Positions 9,638 to 18,624 of a DNA stretch of 64,000 nucleotides are shown piece after piece. Position numbers and translations under genes: made by a program. The notes beneath the pieces are model-generated. The model saw nothing but the letters and a program-made list of their open reading frames with translations. It did not search any database and was not told the DNA's origin. Location of the stretch: the NCBI RefSeq assembly GCF_003287955.1, contig NZ_QMKP01000002.1, forward strand, positions 1 through 64,000, written 5' to 3'. The DNA comes from Arthrobacter sp. AQ5-06. GTDB lineage: Bacteria; Actinomycetota; Actinomycetes; Actinomycetales; Micrococcaceae. Position 1 is the stretch's first letter. Each line of letters opens with the position of its first letter.

Positions 9638-11272
9638 TTATCCGGCGAGCCCGTGCTCGAACGCATATCTCGTGGCTGCGGCGCGGGAGGATAGGCCCAG
9701 TTTCAGGAAGATGTTGCTGATGTGCCGCGCAACCGTCTTCTCACTGAGGTAGAGCTCGGCGGCAATGGCCCGGTTTCCTTCGCCGGACGCGACCATCCGG
9801 AGCACTTCGGTTTCCCGGCGTGTCAGTGGTCCTGTTGCGCCGCCGGCGCTTTCCCGCATCAGTGACGCGACCCAGCCGGCAGCCGGAGCCGCACCAAGTT
9901 CCAGGAACCCCGCATGCGCCGCCTCGAAATCCATCTGCGCGGACGCTTCGTCGCCAAGGGCGTGGCAAGCACTCCCGATCAGCGCCCTGCAGCGCGCGGC
10001 CTCGTAGGGCACACCGAGTTCCAGCCACAGCCTCCACGCCTCCCGGAGCGACTTCAGGGCAGCGGAGGGGTCGCCGTCGGCCAGCCGGACCGCGCCGTCC
10101 GACTGGCCGGCAACGGCCCGGACCATGGGCATAGGGCATTCACGGGCCAGGGCTTCCAGCTCCTGAACACCTCGCCGCGCGGCTTCCAGGTCGGAGGCAG
10201 CCAGCTCGATCTCCACCAGTGCCGGCAACATGTTCCGGCGGGTAGCGACGTCTGCCGCGCCAGCTGCCCTACGGATCATCGCTTGTGCCTGCTGCGCATT
10301 TTTACGGGCCAGCCAGAGCAGCGCGAGGCCAGGCTGTGGCTCATAGCCAGATCGTGCAGCCTGCCGGTAGGAAGCTTCGGCGTCGTCCAGTTTTCCACTC
10401 AGCCGTTCCACCTCTCCCTGCTGGTAGTAGCCCCCGTAAAGCGCCTGGGGATCACCCTTTACGGAAAGTCCCTGGGCGGCCGCAGCCGCCATCAGCGCCT
10501 CGGCCCAGGCCCCGTGGAGCATAAAGAGTTCGGCGCGGTGTGACTGGCACTGGCCGCTGAACGACACCATGTCAGGGCGTGAACTGCACCAGCGGTCCAG
10601 GGCAGTCGTCCATTCCAGGGCCCTCTCCAGGTCGAGGGCCAGGTGGCAGTTGCCGATTACTGCGCAGTAGATAATCCCCGAGGGGATCGGAGAGAGTTCA
10701 CCTGCCGTGACAGCCACCATGACCTCGTCGAACATCTTGAGTCCCTTGTCAGGGTGACCAAGCATCAGGGTGGCCTGGCCTGTGCCGAGGAGGCCCAGCG
10801 CGGACAGGTCTTTGTCGTGGAACCGCTGGCCGAATTCGCCAACGCGGGAGAAAGCCTGCAGGGCGCCTGCCGGATCACCGCCGTAAAGTTTTCCCAGGCC
10901 CTCCGGGAGGAGCAGGAGGCCCTGCACGGCGCTAGGCTCGGCCAGTTCATCCACGAGCCGCTGGCCGCGGGCTAACCACCCTCCGGCCCGAGCCGGCTCC
11001 CCAAGGAACATCAGTTGCATGCCCATCCAGCCCGCGCACCGGGCAGCACCAGCGACATCGCCCACCACCAAGAACTCCTCGTGCGCCCGCGTCAGGGAAT
11101 CCAGGCCGGCGGTGGTATTGCCCGTCAGTAGTTCCGCCGTGGCGAGCCGTTCCAGGTCCGTCGGCGGCAGGCCCCCTCGCTCGTCGGCGTCACGGAGGTT
11201 TTCAAAAGCATCGGTCCACCGGTGCTCCAGGAAGGCGGATCTGCCTTCGTCAATGCCCGTCTCAGCTGACAC
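9638..11272 (-). CDS. LuxR-family regulator with TPR-like repeats
   Basis: 544 aa. The first ~470 residues are an all-helical TPR-like array. The C-terminus is a LuxR helix-turn-helix (about residues 475-540) with LTRRETEVLRMVASGEGNR and the recognition-helix region YLSEKTVARHISNIF. No ATPase P-loop is seen, so it is a shortened relative of LAL regulators rather than a full MalT type. The GTG at 11272 is chosen because GGAGGAGG lies 6 bases ahead. It lies just upstream, on the same strand, of the membrane-protein/monooxygenase pair (93-base gap) and may control it. Confidence 0.85.
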   Translation of the reverse strand: MSAETGIDEGRSAFLEHRWTDAFENLRDADERGGLPPTDLERLATAELLTGNTTAGLDSLTRAHEEFLVVGDVAGAARCAGWMGMQLMFLGEPARAGGWLARGQRLVDELAEPSAVQGLLLLPEGLGKLYGGDPAGALQAFSRVGEFGQRFHDKDLSALGLLGTGQATLMLGHPDKGLKMFDEVMVAVTAGELSPIPSGIIYCAVIGNCHLALDLERALEWTTALDRWCSSRPDMVSFSGQCQSHRAELFMLHGAWAEALMAAAAAQGLSVKGDPQALYGGYYQQGEVERLSGKLDDAEASYRQAARSGYEPQPGLALLWLARKNAQQAQAMIRRAAGAADVATRRNMLPALVEIELAASDLEAARRGVQELEALARECPMPMVRAVAGQSDGAVRLADGDPSAALKSLREAWRLWLELGVPYEAARCRALIGSACHALGDEASAQMDFEAAHAGFLELGAAPAAGWVASLMRESAGGATGPLTRRETEVLRMVASGEGNRAIAAELYLSEKTVARHISNIFLKLGLSSRAAATRYAFEHGLAG

Positions 11273-11461
11273 CTGGCCTCCTCCGGATACCACCGCCAAA
11301 CCGGTGTGGCCCGCCGCACGCTGGGCGTGACGGTGGTTAAGCGCCACGGTACGCCCGCGGCATTCCCGGCACAAGCGGGCCGCAGGTGCCTCGTGGCCCT
11401 GATCCCGGTGTCAGCTGCGGCGCGTCGAATGCGGCCGGCCCGAAGGATTCCCCTTCATCCA

Positions 11462-12985
11462 CTACGAACGCAGCAGTGCGCGCAGCGTCTGAACGGTGTC
11501 GGCCTCCGCCGCCGACTTGTCGTCGCGGTAGCGCTTGACGCGTGCGAACCGCAGCGCGATTCCACCCGGATAGCGCGAGGAACGCTGCACGCCGTCGATC
11601 GCGACCTCGACCACGGTGACGGGCTCGACCCAGACGGTACCCGCCGTGCGCCGCACCTCGAGCTCTTGGAACCTCTCGGTCTGCCAGCGCAGCAGGGCGT
11701 CGGTGAGACCCTTGAATGTCTTGCCCACCATCACGTACCCGCCGGGTTTGCCCAACTCGCCGGTCGGGTCGAGGGCTCCGAGGTGCAGGTTCGACAGCAG
11801 CCCAGTGCGCCGTCCGGACCCCCACTCGCAGGCGAGCACCACCAGGTCGTAGGTGAGCACCGGCTTCACCTTGATCCAGTTGGAACCACGCCGACCGGCC
11901 GCATATGCCGATCCGACGGCCTTCACAACCACGCCCTCATGGCCCGCGGCGAGCGCATCGCGCGACACTCTCTCAGCCACGGCCGCATCCGCTGTGATCT
12001 CCCCCGGGATCCGGTGCTCGGGGGCGATGCGCTTGAGCACGCCGATGCGCGTCGACAGCGGCTCGTCGAGCAGGTCGCGCCCGTCGATGTGCAGCACGTC
12101 GAAGAACCACGGATGCAGCACCGTAGCGCGCGCCGCATTCGCCCCGAACCGGGCCATGGTCTCCTGGAACGGTCGCGGGCCGCCGTCCTCGTCGAGGGCG
12201 AGGGTCTCGCCGTCGAGGATCACATCGCGCACCGGCAGTCCGCGCACCACCTCCACCACCTCAGGCAGCCGGTGGGTCACCTCGGCCAGGGTGCGTGTGT
12301 AGATGCGAACATCGTCGCCGATGCGATGCACCTGGATGCGCGCCCCGTCGAGCTTGTATTCCACGGATGCCTCCCCCGTGGCCAGCAGCGCCGCTCCAGC
12401 ACTGGCCGCGGTTGCAGCGAGCATGGGCCGCACGGGACGGCCGACGACGAGGCCCACGTCGTCAAGCTGGGCCGCCGTGCCCGTAATCGCCAGCATGGCC
12501 GTCTCGCCGAGATCGCCGGAGAGCATCGCCGCGCGGCGTACGGCGTTGACGGGCCGATCGGCGGCGCGGGCAACGGCATCCGTCAGCACCGCCTCGAGGG
12601 CGCCAGTACGCAATTCACCGAGCAGCACGCCGGCGATGAAGGCCTGCTCGCGCTCGGTGGCTGCCCCCGTGAGCAACCGGAGGGTCGCGGCGCGGTCCGC
12701 GACTGATCCAGCGCCTGCTGTGACGAGCAGCCGATCCAGCGCAGCGTCGAGGTCGGCCACAGTCAGACTCGGCTCGGCGGCAGGCTCCCCCATGGCCGCT
12801 GTCATGCCGCGCCAGCCGATCCCTACGCGGCCCTGTCGCGGCTTGGCGATGAGCAAGCCGACGGCCGTCGCGATGTCCACGGGCTCAAGCCGGCGCAGTA
12901 GGTCGGCCAGTGCATCGACCTTCGCGAGTCGGGAGCGGGTCGATGCGACGGCATCCGTGGTTCTCACGAGCTCGTCGAGCAGCAT
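11462..12985 (-). CDS. ligB: ATP-dependent DNA ligase
   Basis: 507 aa, the length I recall for mycobacterial LigB. The adenylation motif is EYKLDGARIQVHR, with Lys211 as the expected AMP attachment site; motif III-like FFDVLHIDG, motif IV EGVVVK and motif V WIKVKP follow. The N-terminal ~190 residues form the helical DNA-binding domain of this family. It seals nicks in DNA repair and is usually dispensable beside NAD-dependent LigA. ATG 12985 gives MLLDELVRT, the normal family start; the long upstream extension in frame reads across the divergent gene. The gene prefers TCG/ACG/GCATCC-type words more than its neighbours. Confidence 0.92.
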   Translation of the reverse strand: MLLDELVRTTDAVASTRSRLAKVDALADLLRRLEPVDIATAVGLLIAKPRQGRVGIGWRGMTAAMGEPAAEPSLTVADLDAALDRLLVTAGAGSVADRAATLRLLTGAATEREQAFIAGVLLGELRTGALEAVLTDAVARAADRPVNAVRRAAMLSGDLGETAMLAITGTAAQLDDVGLVVGRPVRPMLAATAASAGAALLATGEASVEYKLDGARIQVHRIGDDVRIYTRTLAEVTHRLPEVVEVVRGLPVRDVILDGETLALDEDGGPRPFQETMARFGANAARATVLHPWFFDVLHIDGRDLLDEPLSTRIGVLKRIAPEHRIPGEITADAAVAERVSRDALAAGHEGVVVKAVGSAYAAGRRGSNWIKVKPVLTYDLVVLACEWGSGRRTGLLSNLHLGALDPTGELGKPGGYVMVGKTFKGLTDALLRWQTERFQELEVRRTAGTVWVEPVTVVEVAIDGVQRSSRYPGGIALRFARVKRYRDDKSAAEADTVQTLRALLRS

Positions 12986-13048
12986 GGCACCAGTCTGCCA
13001 CGCCAGCCGATGCTGGACAGCGCCGGAACGCTGTTCCAGAATGGACGC

Positions 13049-13651
13049 GTGGGGATCATCGTGGCGAACCTGTTTGTCACCCTCGACGGCGTCTATCAGG
13101 CGCCCGGCGGCCGCGAGGAGGACACCGAGGGTGACTTCGCCTTCGGTGGCTGGCAGGCGCCGGTGTCCGATGACGAGGCCGGCGCGGCCATCGGCGCCGA
13201 GATCGGCCTCATCGACGCACTGCTTCTCGGCCGGAAGACCTATGACATCTTCGCGGCCTACTGGCCGCACCAGTCTGACGACATCGGCCGCACGCTCAAC
13301 AGGGTGCCCAAGTTCGTCGTCTCCAGCACCCTGACCGCTCCGAGCTGGGCGGGCACCACGGTACTGCCGGATGCCGCGGCCGCGGGTCGGCTCCGCGGGG
13401 AGTACGACCAGGTGCATATGTTCGGCAGCGGCGTCCTCATCCGTTCACTGCTCGCGGCAGACTTAATCGACCGCCTCCACCTCTGGCTGTATCCGATCAC
13501 CCTCGGGCAGGGCAAACGCCTCTTCGACGCCGGAACTATCCCCGCCTCCTTCAGCCTCGCCGAGCCGGCGCGCACCTTCCCGAAGGGGGCGGTGTCGCTG
13601 GTCTACGAGCGTGCGGGCGACGTTGAAACGCGGGACATGCCGGGCGCATAG
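13049..13651 (+). CDS. dihydrofolate reductase-like protein
   Basis: 200 aa, RibD C-terminal/DHFR-fold family (YyaP/YwjB type). LFVTLDGVYQAPGG opens the fold, LGRKTYDIF sits in the nucleotide-binding region, and GSGVLIRSLL and DRLHLWLYPITLGQGKRLF are the family's later landmarks. It is probably an NADPH reductase of unknown substrate; this group is distinct from true FolA. GTG at 13049 is chosen because homologues begin within a few residues of this NLFVTLDG block. It diverges from the ligase gene with only 63 bases between, sharing a promoter region. Confidence 0.85.
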   Translation: MGIIVANLFVTLDGVYQAPGGREEDTEGDFAFGGWQAPVSDDEAGAAIGAEIGLIDALLLGRKTYDIFAAYWPHQSDDIGRTLNRVPKFVVSSTLTAPSWAGTTVLPDAAAAGRLRGEYDQVHMFGSGVLIRSLLAADLIDRLHLWLYPITLGQGKRLFDAGTIPASFSLAEPARTFPKGAVSLVYERAGDVETRDMPGA

Positions 13652-13701
13652 GGCGGAACGTGCCCGGGCCGGCCTCAGACGGCGATCCCTCCTGTGAGCA
13701 C

Positions 13702-13737
13702 AAAAAACCGGCCCAGCGGAGGCTGGACCGGTTCTTT
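13702..13737 (-). terminator. intrinsic terminator, groESL side
   Basis: AACCGG-c-CCAGC (13706-13717) pairs with GCTGG-a-CCGGTT (13722-13733) around GGAG. Read on the minus strand the stem is followed by six T's (AAAAAA at 13702-13707 on plus), a good terminator for groES-groEL. On the plus strand a shorter TCTTT follows, so it may also end the DHFR-like gene. Confidence 0.75.
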
Positions 13738-13753
13738 GTGCAGAGGCTCTGGG

Positions 13754-13808
13754 CCCACGCCGTCAGGGTTCCCTGACCGAGCGAAGCGAGGTGAGGGAGA
13801 CGGTGGGG
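13754..13808. repeat. extragenic hairpin element, copy 2
   Basis: About 55 bases directly after the groEL stop. Outer arms CCCACgcCGTC and GACGGtGGGG enclose TTCCCTGACC against GGTgAGGGA around GAGCGAAGCGA. It matches the element after guaB (4098-4153) in layout and at most positions. Confidence 0.6.
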
Positions 13809-13809
13809 A

Positions 13810-15432
<1,623 letters not shown>

Positions 15433-15497
15433 TCAAAGACAGAACCCCGCGCTGCTGTTCAGTCAGTGACGGAACAGCAGCACGGGGATCCAAAGAG

Positions 15498-15791
15498 TTA
15501 CTTTACGACGATCGCCAGAACGTCGCGGGCGGACAGCACGAGGTACTCGGTGCCACCGGTCTTGACTTCAGTTCCACCGTACTTGGAGTAGATAACGACG
15601 TCGCCTACGGCTACGTCGACGGGAACGCGGTTGCCATCTTCAAAGCGGCCGGGGCCTACTGCAACAACTTCGCCTTCCTGCGGCTTCTCCTGTGCGGAGT
15701 CCGGGATAACCAGGCCGGAAGCCGTGGTCTGCTCGGCTTCGAGCGGGCGGACAACAATACGATCCTCAAGAGGCTTAATAGAGACCGACAC
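15498..15791 (-). CDS. groES: co-chaperonin GroES
   Basis: 97 aa, full length. It caps the GroEL ring. The sequence begins [20 protein letters not shown]; the mobile-loop region is [18 protein letters not shown], and the beta-barrel part [23 protein letters not shown] is typical. First gene of groES-groEL, with the shared promoter and two CIRCE sites 110-190 bases upstream of its start. Confidence 0.97.
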   Translation of the reverse strand: MSVSIKPLEDRIVVRPLEAEQTTASGLVIPDSAQEKPQEGEVVAVGPGRFEDGNRVPVDVAVGDVVIYSKYGGTEVKTGGTEYLVLSARDVLAIVVK

Positions 15792-15903
15792 TCGGACCTC
15801 TCCTTCTACGTCAGCAAATTCATGGACAGTTGAGCTGCTTCGCCGTGGCTGGCAAACCGTCGTCGCGGTGCCGGCAGCAGCCTGGCTGGCAGCTCTTCGT
15901 GTA

Positions 15904-15930
15904 TTAGCACCCTCCTAGGGAGAGTGCTAA
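15904..15930. promoter_or_regulatory. CIRCE operator 1 (HrcA site)
   Basis: TTAGCACCC (15904-15912), 9-base spacer, GAGTGCTAA (15922-15930). It differs from the consensus TTAGCACTC-N9-GAGTGCTAA at one position. It lies directly downstream of the groES -10 box, where HrcA would block initiation until heat stress. Confidence 0.92.
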
Positions 15931-15935
15931 TGATG

Positions 15936-15964
15936 ACTCTATGTATTGGTTAGCACTCGGTCAA
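15936..15964 (-). promoter_or_regulatory. groES sigma70-type promoter
   Basis: On the minus strand TTGACC (15959-15964) and TAGAGT (15936-15941) are separated by exactly 17 bases, a near-ideal housekeeping promoter. It is sandwiched by the two CIRCE sites, the upstream one covering the -35 box. Confidence 0.8.
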
Positions 15965-15976
15965 GGCGAGTGCCAG
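15950..15976. promoter_or_regulatory. CIRCE operator 2 (HrcA site)
   Basis: TTAGCACTC (15950-15958), 9-base spacer, GAGTGCCAG (15968-15976). The left arm is perfect and the right arm has two mismatches. It overlaps the groES -35 box. Confidence 0.85.
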
Positions 15977-16000
15977 AATTATGTCTCCGGCGAACAGCCT

Positions 16001-16384
16001 TTACCGGTCGGTGAGGTCCTCAAGATCGACGTCCTCGTCGCCGTCGTCCCCTTCATCGACGGTGCCCCGCCGCAGGTACAACACCACGGCGCCGCCCACG
16101 GCAGCCAGCAGCGAGAGCACCAGCAGGATGATACCGCCCACGCGTGCCCCGCTGTAGAGGCCGCGGATGTCCCGTGCCTCGTCCGTGGCGTCCTGGATGT
16201 CGTTGCCGCCCACGGAGTAGACCGTGGCGTTGAACGTGTCCAGGAAGAAGATGATCACCAACAGCGCGACGCAGACCACGGCCACTGCGGATCCTGCAAT
16301 CAGCGCGGGACGGGCGAACTTCACCAGGTCCGGTTTGCTGGCTTGGCGTGGTCCGGACGGCTGGGTGCCTGCACTGTCTTCCAT
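16001..16384 (-). CDS. two-helix membrane protein, unknown
   Basis: 127 aa, not recognised. Two hydrophobic segments (about residues 28-50 and 80-103) flank an external loop containing NATVYSVGGNDIQDATDEARDI. The C-terminal tail is strikingly acidic (DEGDDGDEDVDLEDLTDR), probably cytoplasmic. ATG 16384 is preferred to an upstream in-frame start because the longer version runs into the divergent methyltransferase leader. It ends 25 bases from the CIRCE region and reads toward groES. Confidence 0.7.
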   Translation of the reverse strand: MEDSAGTQPSGPRQASKPDLVKFARPALIAGSAVAVVCVALLVIIFFLDTFNATVYSVGGNDIQDATDEARDIRGLYSGARVGGIILLVLSLLAAVGGAVVLYLRRGTVDEGDDGDEDVDLEDLTDR

Positions 16385-16439
16385 GCCTTCAACCCTAGCG
16401 GGAACTGGCCGCGGGGCCACCTCCACTAGGCTTGAACCC

Positions 16440-17669
16440 ATGGCTCAAGCACCGCAGGACCAGATCGCCCCACTGCTCACGAGCGAAGGCTGGGAGCTGC
16501 TGGCGTCCCTGGGCCCGTACCGCGAGGACAAGGCCTTTGAGCTCAACGCGGCCCTTCGCAAGGCCGGGCACTCCCCCGCGCTGGTCTCCGCCGTCCTCAC
16601 CCAGTCCCGGCTGCGCACCAAGGCCGAGCTGAAGTTCGGGGAGTTCGCCCGGAGCATGCTCTTCACTCAGGCCGGGCTGGAACAGGCCACGCGTCTCACT
16701 GTTGCCGCCCGGCATGCCGAGCGCTTTGCGCAGGCCGGCGTCCGCCACGTGGCCGACCTCGGGTGCGGCCTTGCCGCGGACTCCCTCGCCCTGGCATCGA
16801 TGGACATCACGGTCACGGCCGTGGAAATGGACGAAACCACTGCAGCCTGCGCCACGGTCAACCTCATCCCCTTCCCCAATGCCACCGTGGTGCATTCGGA
16901 CGCCACCACCGTCCCTTTGGACGGGGTCGACGGCGTCTGGCTGGATCCCGCACGCCGGGTTACCTCCACGTCGGGTACCAAAAGGATCTGGGATCCTGAG
17001 GCGTTTTCGCCCCCGCTGTCCTTCGTGGAATCGCTCGCAGCCACCGGGCGCGCCGTTGGAGTCAAAATGGGCCCCGGCATGCCGCACGAGTCAGTTCCCG
17101 CCGGCTGCGAGGCGCAGTGGGTATCGGTGGGCGGCGACGTCACCGAGGTGGCCCTATGGTTCAACTCCGTGCGCCGGCCCGGAATCCGCCGGGCGGCCCT
17201 GCTGCTTGGCCCGCAGGGTGCCGCCGAGCTGACCAGCGCTGAAGACTTCGACGGCGGTCCCGCCGCGCCGGTGGGTCCGGCGGCGGGCTACCTGTATGAG
17301 CCCGACGGTGCGGTGATCCGCGCCGGCCTGGTGGCCGACGTCGCGCTTCAACTGGGCGGGCACCTGCTGGACGAGCACATCGCCTACATCTGCGCCCCGG
17401 AACTGGTGGACACGCCGTTCGCGCGGGCCTACAAGGTCCTGGAAGTGATGCCGTACAACGTCAAGGCGCTCAAGGCCTGGGTGAAGGAGAACGGCATCAC
17501 GGTGCTGGACATCAAAAAGCGCGGCACCGCGGTAACCCCGGAGGAACTGCGCAAGCAGCTGTTCGCCGGAAGCAAAGGGGCCGGGAAGAAGGCCGGACAC
17601 AAAACAGCCACCCTGGTCCTGACCCGCATCGGGGAGGACCGGGTGGCCATCTCGGTGGAACCGGTCTGA
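16440..17669 (+). CDS. class I SAM methyltransferase, THUMP-like
   Basis: 409 aa. A helical N-terminal ~95 residues, then a Rossmann methyltransferase core with motif I VADLGCGLAADSLALAS, the acidic end of strand 2 TAVEMDE, and WLDPARR at the catalytic (D/N)PP-like position. The C-terminal ~120 residues correspond to the THUMP-like RNA-binding module (KRGTAVTPEELRKQL). Probably an RNA methyltransferase of unknown target. The start is the ATG at 16440, 55 bases from the divergent small membrane gene. Confidence 0.8.
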   Translation: MAQAPQDQIAPLLTSEGWELLASLGPYREDKAFELNAALRKAGHSPALVSAVLTQSRLRTKAELKFGEFARSMLFTQAGLEQATRLTVAARHAERFAQAGVRHVADLGCGLAADSLALASMDITVTAVEMDETTAACATVNLIPFPNATVVHSDATTVPLDGVDGVWLDPARRVTSTSGTKRIWDPEAFSPPLSFVESLAATGRAVGVKMGPGMPHESVPAGCEAQWVSVGGDVTEVALWFNSVRRPGIRRAALLLGPQGAAELTSAEDFDGGPAAPVGPAAGYLYEPDGAVIRAGLVADVALQLGGHLLDEHIAYICAPELVDTPFARAYKVLEVMPYNVKALKAWVKENGITVLDIKKRGTAVTPEELRKQLFAGSKGAGKKAGHKTATLVLTRIGEDRVAISVEPV

Positions 17670-17694
17670 GGCATCGCCCTTCGGAGACCCGGCC

Positions 17695-18525
17695 TTACTG
17701 GGCGCGCATAAAGTCCTCGGCCGCCCGGACCTGCTCCGCCGTGGGACGAACGCCGGTGTATAGCACAAACTGCTCGAGCGCCTGGATGGTTGCCACTTCG
17801 GCGCCCGTGATGACCTGTTTCCCGGCGGCGCGGGCCGCCTTGATCAGTGGCGTCTCGGCCGGCAGCGCCACAACATCGAACACCACTTTGGCTGCGGCGA
17901 TCGCATCTTCCGGGAAGGACAGGGAATCCACTTCCGGACCGCCCTGCATACCTCCTGCCATACCGATAGGCGTGACGTTGATGATCAGGTCTGCGGTGCC
18001 GCCGTCGAGCGTTGCCTTCCACTGGAACCCGTACTGCTCAGCGAGCGCCCGTCCGGTATCTTCGTTCCGGGCGATGACGGTGACGTCCGTGAAGCCGGCG
18101 TCGCGCAGGGCCGCGACGGTGGCCTTGGCCATGCCGCCGGCGCCCTGGACCAGCACCGAGTACTCCGTGGGCACGGCGTTGACGGCGAGGAGATGCTCGA
18201 TGGCGGTGTAGTCGGTGTTGTAGGCCTTCAGGTGCCCGTCGGTGTTGACGATGGTGTTGACCGAATCGATGGCTTTAGCGGAGGGATCCAGCTCATCCAC
18301 GAGGGCCATCACGTCCTCCTTGTACGGCATGGATACGGCGCAGCCACGGATGCCCAGGCCCCTGACGCCGGCAATCGCCTGGGCCAGGTCGGTGGGGGCG
18401 AAGGCCTTGTAGATCCAGTTCAGGTCCAGCTGCTCGTAGAGGTGGTTGTGGAACCGGGTCCCGTTGTTGCTGGGCCGGGCCGACAGCGAAATACACAAGG
18501 TCATGTCTTTATTCAGAATGGGCAC
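17695..18525 (-). CDS. shikimate dehydrogenase family protein
   Basis: 276 aa. The substrate-binding half contains CAVSMPYKEDV with the conserved Lys and SVNTIVN; the NADP half has VQGAGGMAKATVAAL (Rossmann turn) and ARNEDTGRAL. It lacks the SxS opening of canonical AroE and carries SMPYK where AroE has TxPxK, so it is a paralogue such as those accepting shikimate, quinate or an aminoshikimate. GTG 18525 (VPILNKDMTLCISL) is chosen because homologues share the LNKD opening. The longer frame would start at a TTG inside a palindrome. Confidence 0.8.
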   Translation of the reverse strand: MPILNKDMTLCISLSARPSNNGTRFHNHLYEQLDLNWIYKAFAPTDLAQAIAGVRGLGIRGCAVSMPYKEDVMALVDELDPSAKAIDSVNTIVNTDGHLKAYNTDYTAIEHLLAVNAVPTEYSVLVQGAGGMAKATVAALRDAGFTDVTVIARNEDTGRALAEQYGFQWKATLDGGTADLIINVTPIGMAGGMQGGPEVDSLSFPEDAIAAAKVVFDVVALPAETPLIKAARAAGKQVITGAEVATIQALEQFVLYTGVRPTAEQVRAAEDFMRAQ

Positions 18526-18543
18526 CTGTCCATTAAACGCGTT

Positions 18544-18610
18544 CCCCAACTGGGTCGCAGTAGATGTCGTTATGAGCGCTCACGACGACACCTACTGCTA
18601 CCTAGTTGGG
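18544..18610. repeat. 67-bp extragenic palindrome
   Basis: Arms CCCCAACTgGGTcGCAGTAG... (from 18544) and ...CTACTGCtACCtAGTTGGGG (to 18610) pair over about 28 bases with only four mismatches. The centre holds the perfect palindrome TGAGCGCTCA. It lies between the GH3 stop and the shikimate dehydrogenase-like gene. The paired mismatches look like a drifting repeat family rather than a simple terminator; no T-tract follows. Confidence 0.8.
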
Positions 18611-18624
18611 GTGGGTACGTTCCG

